From: Streptomyces sp. H39-S7
Lineage (GTDB): Bacteria; Actinomycetota; Actinomycetes; Streptomycetales; Streptomycetaceae
Reading direction: 5' to 3'
Assembly (NCBI RefSeq): GCF_027158205.1
Contig: NZ_JAPVLU010000017.1
Span: 1 to 64,000, forward strand
Length of the DNA stretch: 64,000 nucleotides
Shown: positions 7,753 to 17,958 of the stretch, in pieces
Numbering within the stretch: position 1 is the stretch's first letter
How the letters are laid out: each line of letters opens with the position of its first letter
Program-made: the position numbers and the translations under genes
Notes under the pieces: generated by a model
Told to the model about the DNA's origin: nothing
Seen by the model: only the letters and a program-made list of their open reading frames with translations
The model's database searches: none

Positions 7753-8606
7753 TGACCTCGAAAACCAGGGCGCCGGCCGGGCTGCTGGCGGCGCTGCCCC
7801 TCCTGCTGTTCATGCTGGTGGCGTTCGGCCTGCCCGCCGCCGCCATGCTGACCGGTGCCTTCAGTACGCCGAACGACGCGCCGGGCGGCGCGCGGTGGAC
7901 GACGGCGAACCTCACGGACTCCGTGGAGGGCGCCTACCTCACCGGGCTGGTCGGCAGCGTCAAGCTGTCGGCGCTGTCCGCGCTGCTGGCCGCCGTCCTC
8001 GGACTCCCCCTCGCGCAGGCCGTGGTGACGTCCCGTCACCGCGCCCTGCGGGAGGGCGTCCTCGCGGCGTCCGGTGTGCTCGCCAACTTCGGCGGGGTAC
8101 CGCTCGCGTTCGCCTTCATCGCCACCCTCGGCAACGCGGGCGTCCTCACCGAGCACCTGGGCCTGACCGGCGCCGGCTGGAGCCTGTACACGTTCTGGGG
8201 CCTGGTCACCGTCTACCTGTACTTCCTGCTGCCGCTGATGGTCCTGGCCATCACCCCGGCGCTGGAGGGCCTGCGTACGCAGTGGCGCGAGGCCGCGCAG
8301 AACAACGGCGCCACCGGCTTCCAGTACTGGCGGCACGTCGCGCTGCCGGTGCTGGCCCCGTCCCTGCTCGGCGGCTACGTGCTGCTCTTCGGCAGCGCCT
8401 TCGCCGCCTACGCCACGGCCGCGGCGCTGGGCAGCGGCTCGGTGCCGCTGATCACCGTGCAGATCGCCGACGCGCTCTCCGGCAACGTCCTGGTCGGCCA
8501 GGGCAACATCGCGCTCGCGCTCAGCCTGGACATGGTCGTGGTCGCCGGGCTCGTCATGGCGGTCTACGTCCCCCTCCAGCGAAGGAGCGCACGATGGCTC
8601 GACTGA
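7752..8606 (+). CDS. ABC transporter permease (first)
   Basis: A 284-aa inner-membrane permease of the binding-protein-dependent type with about six helices. The ATPase-contact EAA loop is visible as EAAQNNGATGFQYWRHVALP (about residues 180-199). Its ATG overlaps the stop of the lipoprotein gene by one base, so translation is probably coupled. It pairs with the next permease, whose start lies inside this gene's 3' end. Confidence 0.85.
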   Translation: MTSKTRAPAGLLAALPLLLFMLVAFGLPAAAMLTGAFSTPNDAPGGARWTTANLTDSVEGAYLTGLVGSVKLSALSALLAAVLGLPLAQAVVTSRHRALREGVLAASGVLANFGGVPLAFAFIATLGNAGVLTEHLGLTGAGWSLYTFWGLVTVYLYFLLPLMVLAITPALEGLRTQWREAAQNNGATGFQYWRHVALPVLAPSLLGGYVLLFGSAFAAYATAAALGSGSVPLITVQIADALSGNVLVGQGNIALALSLDMVVVAGLVMAVYVPLQRRSARWLD

Positions 8607-9471
8607 CCCGCGGGCCGCTGTGGCGCGGCGCCGTCGGCCTGGTGGCCGGCCTGTACTTCGTGGTCCCGGTGGCCGCCTCGGTGGTCTTCACCGTGGACGT
8701 CCCGGGCCAGGGCCTCACCCTGGACGCCTACGGCGGCATCCTCGGCGCGGACGGATTCACCGACAGCCTGCTGCTCACCCTGGAGCTCGCCGCGGCCACC
8801 ATCGTCCTGGTGATGCTGCTGCTGGTCCCCGCACTCGTCGCGGTGCGGCTCGGCGCCCCCCGGCTGCGGCCGGTGCTGGAGATCATCTGCTCGCTGCCGC
8901 TGGTGGTCCCGTCGGTGGCGCTGGTCTCCGGCTACAGCAGCGTGCTGCGCTGGGGCCCCGAGCACCTGTCGCGCACCCCGCTCTTCCAGACGTTCACCGC
9001 CGTGCAGGACAAGCGGTTCCCGTTCGTCCTGGTCCTCGCCTACACGGTGATGGCGCTGCCGCTCGCGTACCGGGCCCTGGACTCCGGGCTGCGCGCGGTC
9101 GACGTCCGCGTCCTGGTGGAGGCCGCGCGCAGCTGCGGCGCGAGCGCACCGCGCGCCGTCCTTCAGGTGGTGCTGCCCAATATGCGCGGCGCTCTGCTGA
9201 ACGCCTCCTTCCTCACCCTCGCGCTGGTCCTGGGCGAGTACACCGTCGGCGCGCTGCTCGGGTACCAGCCGTTCGCGGTGTGGATCGTCAACACCGGAGG
9301 CGACCAGGCGCAGTTGTCGGTGGCCGTCTCGGTGCTGAGCCTGGTGGTCACCTGGCTGCTCCTGCTGGTGTTCGCCGCGCTGGGCCGCGACCGGTCCCGT
9401 TCCCTGAACCACACGTCCCGCCGGGCCGGCCGCGACACGGCCGCCCCCGCACCCCTCGCACAGGAGGTGGC

Positions 9472-9475
<4 letters not shown>
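8594..9475 (+). CDS. ABC transporter permease (second)
   Basis: A 293-aa permease that forms the heterodimeric channel with the preceding gene. It has about six membrane helices and an EAA loop at EAARSCGASAPRAVLQVVLP. GAAGGAG stands 6 bp before the ATG, which overlaps the previous gene by 13 bp. Its Arg/Ala-rich C-terminal tail of about 35 residues is cytoplasmic by the positive-inside rule. Its stop overlaps the ATPase start (ATGA). Confidence 0.85.
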
Positions 9476-10550
<1,075 letters not shown>

Positions 10551-10554
<4 letters not shown>

Positions 10555-11252
10555 CGCTGGAAGCGGTGCTCTTCGACATGGACGGCACGCTCGTCGACAC
10601 GGAGGGCGTGTGGTGGGACGCGGTCGCCGCGACCGCGTCCGCGCTCGGCCACACGCTGACGGAGGCGGACGTCCCCGACGTGCTGGGCCGGTCGGTCGGC
10701 CACACCACCGGCCATCTGCTGGCGGTCACCGGGACCGGACGCACCCGTGAGCACCTGGCGGCGGAGCTGGACGCCCGCTTCGCCGAGCTGGTGGCCCGCG
10801 GGGTACGTCCGCGCCCCGGCGCAACCGCCCTGGTGGCCGCGCTGCGCGCGGAGGGGGTGACGGCGGCGCTGGTCTCGGCCTCGCCGCGGCGGGTCGTGGA
10901 CCTGGTGCTCGACGTGCTCGGCCGGGAGAACTTCGCGGTCACCGTCACCGCCGACGACACCGCCCGCACCAAACCCGCGCCCGACCCGTACCTGGCGGCG
11001 GCCCGGCTGCTCGGGGTCCGGCCGGCCCACTGCGTGGCCGTGGAGGACACCCCCACCGGGGTGGCCTCCGCCGAGGCCGCGGGGTGCCGGGTGCTGGCCG
11101 TCCCCTCCGTCGTGCCGATCCCGTCCGCCCCCGGGCGGACGGTGCTGCGCAGCCTGGAGCTGGTGGGGCCCGCGCTGCTGCGCTCCCTCGTCGGGGACGG
11201 GGCGGCCAGGGGCGGAGCGGTTGAGGAAGCGGCGCCCAGGAGGGATGCTTGA
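10551..11252 (+). CDS. HAD-family phosphatase coupled to the importer
   Basis: A 233-aa member of the HAD subfamily IA (beta-phosphoglucomutase/phosphonatase group). Motif I is [12 protein letters not shown], with the nucleophile and acid/base aspartates two apart. The helical cap follows; motif II is near LVSASP, the motif III lysine is in TKPAPDPYL, and motif IV is in [19 protein letters not shown] at 10551 overlaps the ATPase stop (GTGA), implying that the imported compound is a phosphate ester or is phosphorylated and then dephosphorylated. It lacks the features needed to call phosphonoacetaldehyde hydrolase with confidence. Confidence 0.85.
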
Positions 11253-11304
11253 GATAAGCGGGGTATGTGGTTCCGTTTACCGCGCTTCCGTCGAGGAGGT
11301 GTCC

Positions 11305-11886
11305 ATGGACGTATCGCTGGACGATCACCTGCCCGCCGACCACCGGCTGAACCAGGTCTACCGCATCGGCGCGGGCCTGATGGGGCTGATCCTTCTGGTC
11401 TTCGGCATCCTGGGGCTGCTCGACCAGATCCCGCTCTTCGACACCCACGGCGACAAGGTCGCGGGGCTGAACACCAACGGCACGCTGAGCGTCCTGTCGA
11501 TCGCCGTCGGGCTGCTGCTCTTCGCGGGCATGGTCATCGGCGGGAACACCGCCTCGACCCTGAACATGGTCCTGGGCGGCCTGTTCATCCTCAGCGGCTT
11601 CGTCAACCTCGCCCTGCTGGACAGCAGCCACAACTTCCTGGCCTTCCGGATGCCCAACGTGATCTTCAGTTTCGTGGTCGGCCTGATGCTGCTCGTCTTC
11701 GGCATGTACGGCCGCGTCTCCGGTGGCCTCCCGCACGACAACCCGAACTGGAAGCGGCGCCACCCCGAAGCGGCGGCGCGCGAGGCGGCGGCACGAGCGG
11801 CTGTGGCCGCCCGCCGGACCCCGCCTCGCGGGCTGCCTCAGAACAGGAGCTGGTCGCCGGGGCCTACCGCCGGCGGGCGACGGTGA
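11305..11886 (+). CDS. DUF4383 membrane protein
   Basis: A 193-aa protein with four membrane helices (about residues 22-42, 64-84, 88-108, 120-142) and an Arg/Ala/Pro-rich cytoplasmic tail of about 50 residues, the DUF4383 layout. Its function is unknown. The ATG at 11305 is chosen because GAGGAGGTG sits 4 bp upstream; the longer upstream reading frame runs through the promoter. Its 3' end overlaps the convergent O-methyltransferase gene by 23 bp. Confidence 0.8.
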   Translation: MDVSLDDHLPADHRLNQVYRIGAGLMGLILLVFGILGLLDQIPLFDTHGDKVAGLNTNGTLSVLSIAVGLLLFAGMVIGGNTASTLNMVLGGLFILSGFVNLALLDSSHNFLAFRMPNVIFSFVVGLMLLVFGMYGRVSGGLPHDNPNWKRRHPEAAAREAAARAAVAARRTPPRGLPQNRSWSPGPTAGGRR

Positions 11887-12523
11887 GCCCGTCCGCGACC
11901 GTGAGCAGCACGTCGTCCATCCGGTCGTCCTCCCGCACCCGGTCGTTGAAGGCGCGGATCGCCGCAGCGGGCCCCTCGACCGCCGGGTCCGCCACAGCAC
12001 CGTGGTAGAGGGTGTTGTCGGCGACGAACAGGCCGCCGGGGCTCATTCGCGGCACCAGCTCCTCCCAGTACGCGAGATAGCCGACCTTGTCCGCGTCGAG
12101 GAAGACGAAGTCGATCCACGGCCCCTCGGGCAGCGCGCGGAGCGTGTCCAGCGCCGGGGCGATCCGCAGGTCGATCCGGTCCGCGACCCCCGCCTTCGCC
12201 CAGGCCTCGCGGCCGACGGCCGTCCACTCCTCGGAGACGTCGCAGGCGATGAGCTGCCCGTCCGCCGGCATCGCCTGGGCCATCGACAGCGTGGAGAACC
12301 CGGTGAACGTGCCGACCTCGACGATGCGGCGGGCCCCGATCAGCCGGACCAGGAAGGCGAGCAGCGGGCCCTGCTCCTCGGCGGTCTGCAGCCCCGACAC
12401 ATCGGCGAGCCGGGTGTGGGTGAGCTCGACCAGTTCCCGCTGGACCGGGTCCAGCGGCGGGTTGTGCGCCAGTACATACGCGTACAGCTCGGGGGTGAGC
12501 TGCGGATTCTTCGTCTCGTACAA
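11864..12523 (-). CDS. SAM-dependent O-methyltransferase (CCoAOMT-like)
   Basis: About 219 aa, the usual length for the metal-dependent caffeoyl-CoA/catechol O-methyltransferase family. The SAM-binding motif I is RIVEVGTFTGFSTLSMAQAM (about 60-79). DFVFLDADKVGY holds the metal/substrate Asp-Ala-Asp motif, and the second metal ligand pair is in VADNTLYHG. A TTG start at 12523 is inferred because GAGGAG lies 6 bp before it and no ATG or GTG gives a family-length protein. It is divergent from the kinase gene, 52 bp away. The substrate is unknown. Confidence 0.85.
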   Translation of the reverse strand: MYETKNPQLTPELYAYVLAHNPPLDPVQRELVELTHTRLADVSGLQTAEEQGPLLAFLVRLIGARRIVEVGTFTGFSTLSMAQAMPADGQLIACDVSEEWTAVGREAWAKAGVADRIDLRIAPALDTLRALPEGPWIDFVFLDADKVGYLAYWEELVPRMSPGGLFVADNTLYHGAVADPAVEGPAAAIRAFNDRVREDDRMDDVLLTVADGLTVARRR

Positions 12524-12575
12524 GGTTTCTCCTCGAATGGACGTGCCGTCCTGACCTGGCCGTAGGGTGACGGGC

Positions 12576-13202
12576 ATGCTCGTCGATGATGCCGTCGCCC
12601 TGGTGCCCAGCATTCCAGGCCGCAGGGCCCTGCTGGGGATGGGGGGCGCGCCCGCCGCCGGCAAGTCCACCCTCGCCCGCCGACTGGTCGACGGCGTCAA
12701 CGCGCGGCTCGGCGCGGACACCGCCGCGTACGTCCCGATGGACGGTTTCCACCTGTCCAACGCCCAGTTGGCGCGACTGCGCCGGTCCGACCGCAAGGGC
12801 GCGCCCGACACCTTCGACGTGGACGGCTACGTCCACCTGCTGCGCCGGCTGCGGTCCCACCACGAACGCCCGGTCTACGCACCCGAGTTCGACCGCCGGC
12901 TGGAGGAGCCGATCGCCGCCGGCCTCGTCGTGCTCCCGCGGGTGCGGCTGGTCGTCACGGAGGGGAACTATCTCGCCGACGACGGGCCCGGCTGGGAGGC
13001 GGTACGCGACCTGCTCGACGAGCTGTGGTTCGTCGACGCCCCGCGGGCGGTGCGCGAACAGCGGCTGCTGCGCCGCCACATCCGCGGCGGGCGCAGCGAG
13101 CCCGAGGCGCACGCCTTCATAGCGTCCAGCGAACGCCCCAACGCGGACCGGGTCGAGGCCGCCCGCGCCAACTGCACGCGCGTGGTGACCACCAGGGACT
13201 GA
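12576..13202 (+). CDS. P-loop nucleoside/nucleotide kinase family protein
   Basis: About 208 aa of the uridine kinase/pantothenate kinase-like P-loop fold. Walker A is GAPAAGKST (about 25-33). PMDGFHLSN provides the Asp that contacts substrate, and VVTEGNYL is the Walker B-like strand. R-rich LRRHIRGGR forms the lid. Proteins of this group often phosphorylate sugars or nucleosides, but the sequence does not reveal the substrate. ATG at 12576 is favoured, with AGGG 8 bp upstream; GTG at 12567 is an alternative. A link to the adjacent Ter nucleotide pathway is possible but unproven. Confidence 0.75.
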   Translation: MLVDDAVALVPSIPGRRALLGMGGAPAAGKSTLARRLVDGVNARLGADTAAYVPMDGFHLSNAQLARLRRSDRKGAPDTFDVDGYVHLLRRLRSHHERPVYAPEFDRRLEEPIAAGLVVLPRVRLVVTEGNYLADDGPGWEAVRDLLDELWFVDAPRAVREQRLLRRHIRGGRSEPEAHAFIASSERPNADRVEAARANCTRVVTTRD

Positions 13203-13219
13203 CGGCGCCCGGCGCCGTC
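13201..13219. terminator. hairpin between convergent kinase and HAD genes
   Basis: GACGGCGCC and GGCGCCGTC form a 9-bp inverted repeat around a single base, overlapping the kinase stop codon and 46 bp before the end of the convergent HAD gene. It could terminate transcription from both sides. Confidence 0.5.
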
Positions 13220-13264
13220 GGTCCCCCCGTCACCCCTCAGCCATCCGACAGCCGCCCGCCGGCG

Positions 13265-14110
13265 TCACGCGGCCGCGGCAGCGTCCTCCGCGCCGGCCGC
13301 CACCCGCGCGAGCATCCGCCGCAGGATCTCCTCGCCCGCCGCGACCCCCAGCGTGGCCAGCGCCGTCACGTGCGGCGCCGTCCAGCCGCTGTCCGCCAGC
13401 TCGCCGTGTCCCGGCTGCCAGCCGAGGTCGGCGGCGAGCAGCAGGTCGGCGTCGAGCAGGGAGTCGCCCGCGGCCAGCACCTCGGTGGCACCGGTACGCC
13501 GCACGACCTCCTCGAGCGCCGCGCTCTTGCGCAGCGGCTTGGGGACCGTGTAGATCTTCCGGCCCTGCAGCGACACCGTCCAGCCGCGCCCGTCGGCCCA
13601 CTCGGTCAGGTCCTTCACGAAGTTCTCCGGCAGCAGCGACCGCTCCACCACGAGATACGCGAACAGGTCCTCGGCCACCCGCTCCTTGCGCAGCCACGCC
13701 GGGTCCGTCACCCGCGCCAGGTGCGCGCGCACCTCCGCCAGCGGCACCGAACCGTCCGCGAGGCGGCGGCGCATCTCGGCGTTCCAGTCCTGGTCGGTAC
13801 GGCCGTCGACCAGCAGGTGCCCGCCGTTGGCGCAGATCGCGAAGCGCGGCACCGGGCCCGGCAGGCTGATCCGCCGGTACTGCTTGCGGGTACGGGTGGT
13901 GGCCGGCACGAACTCCGCCTCGGCGGCCAGCCGCTGCACCAGCCCGGCCGCCGTCTCCGTCATGAACGACAGCGGCTTCGCCTCGTGCACCTCGACGCAG
14001 AGCAGCCGTGGAGCGTGTTCGTCGGGCATGCCGAGCGCGAGCGCGGCGGAGGAGTAGATCAGCGTCCGGTCCAGGTCGCTGGCGGCGAGGGTACGGCGTG
14101 CGGCGCTCAT
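13265..14110 (-). CDS. HAD-family phosphatase of the Ter biosynthetic operon
   Basis: A 281-aa HAD-fold hydrolase. Motif I is SDLDRTLIYSS (Asp12, Asp14), and AAGDSLLDADLLLAAD near the C-terminus carries the metal-binding Asp pair. The cap lies between them, with VPKPLRKSAAL contributing the lysine. Its ATG overlaps the stop of the 818-aa phosphoribosyltransferase fusion (ATGA), so the two are translationally coupled. A HAD phosphatase in this position is one of the genes described for the Ter-linked nucleoside-like metabolite pathway. It would dephosphorylate the intermediate; the exact reaction is unknown. Confidence 0.85.
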   Translation of the reverse strand: MSAARRTLAASDLDRTLIYSSAALALGMPDEHAPRLLCVEVHEAKPLSFMTETAAGLVQRLAAEAEFVPATTRTRKQYRRISLPGPVPRFAICANGGHLLVDGRTDQDWNAEMRRRLADGSVPLAEVRAHLARVTDPAWLRKERVAEDLFAYLVVERSLLPENFVKDLTEWADGRGWTVSLQGRKIYTVPKPLRKSAALEEVVRRTGATEVLAAGDSLLDADLLLAADLGWQPGHGELADSGWTAPHVTALATLGVAAGEEILRRMLARVAAGAEDAAAAA

Positions 14111-16563
14111 CGGGCATCCGCCTTTCCGTCGGTGGCGGTGGCAGCGGTGGCGGTGGCCGCCAGACCGTCGGCGCCGGTGGCCCCTCGGGTGAAGCGCGGG
14201 TGGATCAGGCCGACACAGGAGTACGGCAGCCCGTCCACCTCCTCCACCGGCACCCCGCGCTGCTCGGCGAGCAGCCGCACGTGGTCCAGGTCCGCGCCGG
14301 CGCCGCGCTGCGCCAGGATCTTCCACGGGACGCGGCGCAGCAGCACCCGGGTCGTCTCGCCGACACCGGGCTTGACGAGGTTCACGTCGCCGATGCCGTA
14401 CTCCTCGCTGATCCGCTCGACGGCGGCCCAGCCCTCCCAGGTCGGGCTGCGGTCCTGCGACCGGAGTTCCTTGACGTCCGCGGCGACCGCGTCGGCGACC
14501 GCGTCGAAGCGGGCCGTCACCGTGTCCAGGAAGAGCCCGGAGACATCCGAGCCGGCCAGCTCCTGGTAGAACTTACCGCCGTGGAACTCGTTCGGCCCGA
14601 TCAGGTCCGCGCGCAGCACGGTGCGCGAGATGAGCCCCGAGACGGTGGAGTTGAGGCACGCGGAGGGGATCAGGAAGTCGTCCCGGGTGCCGTAGGTGCC
14701 GACGCAGCCTCCCGGGTCGGCGAGCACCGCGATGTCCGGGTTGAAGTTCCCGAACGGCTCGACGGCCTCGGCCAGTTCACGGGTGATCGCGCCCTTGCCG
14801 GTCCAGCCGTCGACGAAGACGACCTGCTCCGGGTCGTGGTGCTCGGCCAGCCAGCGCAGCGCGGTGGTGTCGATGCCCCGGCCGCGCACGATCGAGACGG
14901 CGTAGTGCGGCAGCTCCAGGCCGTGCGCGTGCCGCGCCCAGCGGCGCATCAGCACCCCGACGGGGGTGCCGGCCCGCGCCAGCGAGACGAGGACGGCGTC
15001 CGGGCCGCGCTCGGCGAGCACCAGCTCGGTGACGGCGCCCACCGCCCGCGCGATCCGGTCGGCGGAGGTGTCCAGCGCGGCCCGGAACAGCGCCTGGTAC
15101 GCCTCACTCGGCTGGTACTCCACCGGCAGCGACTCCGCGTAGTGCGCACCGCCGCTCTGTATCGCCTCTTCGCGCTCCTCGGTCGGCGCCTCCAGCTCGA
15201 CGCCCGACAGGTCCTTCAGCAGCCACCCGACCTCGTCCGCCGCGTACGACGAGAACGCCGGACCGCGCAGGGGGGAGGGGAGTGCGGGGGTCTGAGCCAT
15301 CTGCTGAACCTGTCCGTTCGGTTGGTACGCGGGCACGACCGCGAGCAGTACCCGCCCGGTGTGGGCGGCGAGGTGCGCGAGCAGCCCGTCGGGCGCGTGC
15401 AGCGCCGGGGTGTCCCCCGCCGAGTCGACGACGGCGACGATCACGTCGAAGCCGCCGCCCGCCACGTTGTAGGCGTAGCGCGGGCCCGGCCCGTCGGAGG
15501 GGTCGTCGTGGGCGGGGAAGACGATCCGGCTGCGGATCGCGTAGCCGGGGTCGTCCACGGCCAGCACGGGTGAGCGGGTGGTGGTGGAGAAGCGGACCTC
15601 GGCGCCGGTGGCCGACTGGATCTCCCGGGCGAGCCGCAGCGGCGCGTACATCAGCTCCTCGTTGCCGAGGACGAGGACGCGGCGCGCGTCCGCCGGGAGC
15701 TCCTTGCGCACCGCCTCGGCCATCGACGGCACCGCCGCCTCCAGCCGCTCGCGGTGTGCGGGCGTGAAGCCGTGCCGTCCGCCGTCCGGCAGCCCCTCGG
15801 GCCAGCCCAGGTCCACCCGGACCGCCTCGTACGCCTGCGCGGGCGCGGGCGGCGGCGTCACGCTCGCCCTGACGAGCGCCTGGCCGCGCTCCAGCACGCC
15901 CTCCGGCAGCCGGACCGTGCCGGACGCCAGCGAGAGCAGGTCGATGCGCGCGCCGAGACCGGCGGCGAACGCCGTCAGCCGCTCCCGGTCCGCGTCCGAG
16001 CGCATGTCGACGAGCGCGACGACGACGTAGTGGGCGCGCGGGCGCCTGGCGTGCAGGTCCCTGATCGTGTTCAGGACGGTCTGGCCCGTCGAGAACTCGT
16101 CGTCGACCAGCACCAGGGGCCCGTCCCCCGTCAGCAGCTCCGGGTCCTCGGGCAGCAGCAGGTGGCCGGTGGCGTGGCTGTGCTCCTCCTCGAAACCGCC
16201 GGCCGCCGCGACCCCGGCGACCTCGCGCCGCGTCGAGTGCAGGTACGGCGCGAGGGCGACCCCGTCGGCCACCGCGTGCCCGAGGCCCGTCGCGGTCTCC
16301 GCGTAGCCGAGGACGACGGCCCGCGCGGCCTCCTCGTCACCGAGCAGCTCCCGCACCCGGCGGCCGAGCCCGTACCCGGCGGCGTGGACGTCGGAGGGGT
16401 GCCGCGGAACGTGCTTGCCCAGCACGTTCGACACCAGCAGGTGCGCGCGCTTCGGGTTGTCCCGCAGCGCGAGCCCGAGCAGATCGGTCAGTCCCTCGCC
16501 CTCCAGGGCGATGTCCAGCCGGTCCGCGACCCACTGGCCGGACCATGTCGGTGTTGCTGCCAT
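14107..16563 (-). CDS. phosphoribosyltransferase-TRSP-StiP-PELOTA fusion
   Basis: An 818-aa multidomain protein of the Ter biosynthetic module. Residues about 25-235 are a phosphoribosyltransferase (PRTase_2 type) with PRPP loop VLVDDEFSTGQT (151-162). About 295-415 form the TRSP domain (RVLVLGNEELMYAPLRLA and FSTTTRSPV). About 435-705 are a second PRTase-like domain of the StiP class, with VVFVDGWTGKG (581-591). About 725-795 are a PELOTA-like RNA-binding domain (PWKIL, YSCVGLIHP). In many bacteria these occur as two separate proteins; here they are one chain. The predicted role is synthesis of a nucleotide-like compound. It lies 51 bp downstream of the CitE-like gene. Confidence 0.85.
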   Translation of the reverse strand: MAATPTWSGQWVADRLDIALEGEGLTDLLGLALRDNPKRAHLLVSNVLGKHVPRHPSDVHAAGYGLGRRVRELLGDEEAARAVVLGYAETATGLGHAVADGVALAPYLHSTRREVAGVAAAGGFEEEHSHATGHLLLPEDPELLTGDGPLVLVDDEFSTGQTVLNTIRDLHARRPRAHYVVVALVDMRSDADRERLTAFAAGLGARIDLLSLASGTVRLPEGVLERGQALVRASVTPPPAPAQAYEAVRVDLGWPEGLPDGGRHGFTPAHRERLEAAVPSMAEAVRKELPADARRVLVLGNEELMYAPLRLAREIQSATGAEVRFSTTTRSPVLAVDDPGYAIRSRIVFPAHDDPSDGPGPRYAYNVAGGGFDVIVAVVDSAGDTPALHAPDGLLAHLAAHTGRVLLAVVPAYQPNGQVQQMAQTPALPSPLRGPAFSSYAADEVGWLLKDLSGVELEAPTEEREEAIQSGGAHYAESLPVEYQPSEAYQALFRAALDTSADRIARAVGAVTELVLAERGPDAVLVSLARAGTPVGVLMRRWARHAHGLELPHYAVSIVRGRGIDTTALRWLAEHHDPEQVVFVDGWTGKGAITRELAEAVEPFGNFNPDIAVLADPGGCVGTYGTRDDFLIPSACLNSTVSGLISRTVLRADLIGPNEFHGGKFYQELAGSDVSGLFLDTVTARFDAVADAVAADVKELRSQDRSPTWEGWAAVERISEEYGIGDVNLVKPGVGETTRVLLRRVPWKILAQRGAGADLDHVRLLAEQRGVPVEEVDGLPYSCVGLIHPRFTRGATGADGLAATATAATATDGKADAR

Positions 16564-16614
16564 GCGGTGTTTCTCACTTCTGTGCGTCGATGCGTCGATC
16601 AGACGCGGCGTGGA

Positions 16615-17781
16615 TCAGGACGGCAGACAGGCCGCGAGCAGTTCCACGAACCCGATGTCGGCGCGGGCCACCCCGAAGATCTCGGCACGGCGCATGGTGC
16701 GCTCGGCCCAGGCCCGGTGCGGCTTCACCTCGTTCATCTTGTTCGTGTAGGCGGAGCGCAGGACCCCGCCGCCGGTGCGGTCCTCGTGCAGGATGTCGGC
16801 GGCGTCGCAGTACTCCTCGTGCGTGACCACGTTCAGCGCGTGCACGGGGAAGACGTGGGTGGGGTGGATGCACGTCTTGCCCTGGAGGCCGTTCGCCCGG
16901 TCCAGCTCGATCTCACGCAGCAGCCCGTCCATGTCGTGCTCGATGAGCGCGGTGCGCAGGTCCTCCGCCTCCGGGGTGAAGGGGCTGCGCCGCAGCTGCG
17001 GCTTGAACATCCGCTCGTGGTGCCGGAAGTACTCCCACACCGGGCCGGTCACCGTGAACCCGGTCCCGTCGGCCCGCCCGAAGACGTTGACGACGTCGGC
17101 GATGACCGAGGCGACGATCTGGACGTCGTACGCCGTCATCGCGGGCGCCCTGCGCAGCGCGTACGAGGAGCAGAAGTCCGTCACGCCCAGTCGCAGGGCC
17201 AGCACCCGGTCCCGGTACTTGTCGACCGTGCGGTAGATCCCGGAGAGCGTCTCGACGCGGCTCTCCAGGTGCATCAGCTGCGGGGACTCCAGGACCGGCA
17301 TGGCGAAGAGCCGGTGGCCGCAGGCGACCTCCGCGCCGGCCAGCGCCTCCATGAAGGGGACGCCGCTCTCCTCGGTGAACTTCGGCAGTACGAATCCGGC
17401 CAGCAGGCGCACGGTGTCACCGAGCCGCTCCACCAGGTCGACGATCTGGGCCGGGGTGCGGACCCGGATGAACAGCAGCGGCGGGTCGCCCGCGCCCTGC
17501 CGCCGGTCCAGGTCGGCGAACTGCCGGACCAGATTCGCCTCGGCGTCGACCACCTCGCGGTCGTCGATCGAGTCCTCCAGGCACAGCACCATGGACACGA
17601 CACCGTGCGCGGCCTGCTTCAGCACGTCGTCGGCCAGGTGCGGCCGGGTCGCCGGGCTGTAGAGGGTCGCGCCCAGGGCGACGGAGAGCGTTCGGGCGGA
17701 CGAGTCCGCGGTGAATTCCTGCGGCTCGCGGTGGAACAGTTCGTTCCGTACGTCCGTCGCAAGGTGTCCGAAGTGGCGCAT
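16615..17781 (-). CDS. HpcH/HpaI-CitE-like aldolase/lyase of the Ter operon
   Basis: A 388-aa TIM-barrel protein resembling citrate lyase beta subunits. VLCLEDSIDD (about 65-74) gives the metal-binding acidic residues. FVLPKFTEESG and PVLESPQLMHLES hold the barrel Glu residues, and CIHPTHVFPVH the C-terminal loop. The start at 17781 uses AAAAGGGGG just upstream. A minus-strand -10 match GATAAT lies at 17824-17829. It is the first gene of the operon with the PRTase fusion and the HAD gene, and is divergent from a terD gene. It is expected to add or cleave an acyl or aldol unit in the pathway product. Confidence 0.85.
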   Translation of the reverse strand: MRHFGHLATDVRNELFHREPQEFTADSSARTLSVALGATLYSPATRPHLADDVLKQAAHGVVSMVLCLEDSIDDREVVDAEANLVRQFADLDRRQGAGDPPLLFIRVRTPAQIVDLVERLGDTVRLLAGFVLPKFTEESGVPFMEALAGAEVACGHRLFAMPVLESPQLMHLESRVETLSGIYRTVDKYRDRVLALRLGVTDFCSSYALRRAPAMTAYDVQIVASVIADVVNVFGRADGTGFTVTGPVWEYFRHHERMFKPQLRRSPFTPEAEDLRTALIEHDMDGLLREIELDRANGLQGKTCIHPTHVFPVHALNVVTHEEYCDAADILHEDRTGGGVLRSAYTNKMNEVKPHRAWAERTMRRAEIFGVARADIGFVELLAACLPS

Positions 17782-17958
17782 ATGCCCCCTTTTATACATG
17801 GCTGACCGAATAGCATCTGGCGAATTATCGTACGTGCGCTCACACGACTGACGTTCCCCCCGTGCGTGAAAATCAGGTAACCCCCGCACGTCTGTCGTAT
17901 GACCGCTCCCGGCGCGTCCAGTCCCCTGCGTTGTGGCCCGCCCACCAGGGAAGGCAGG

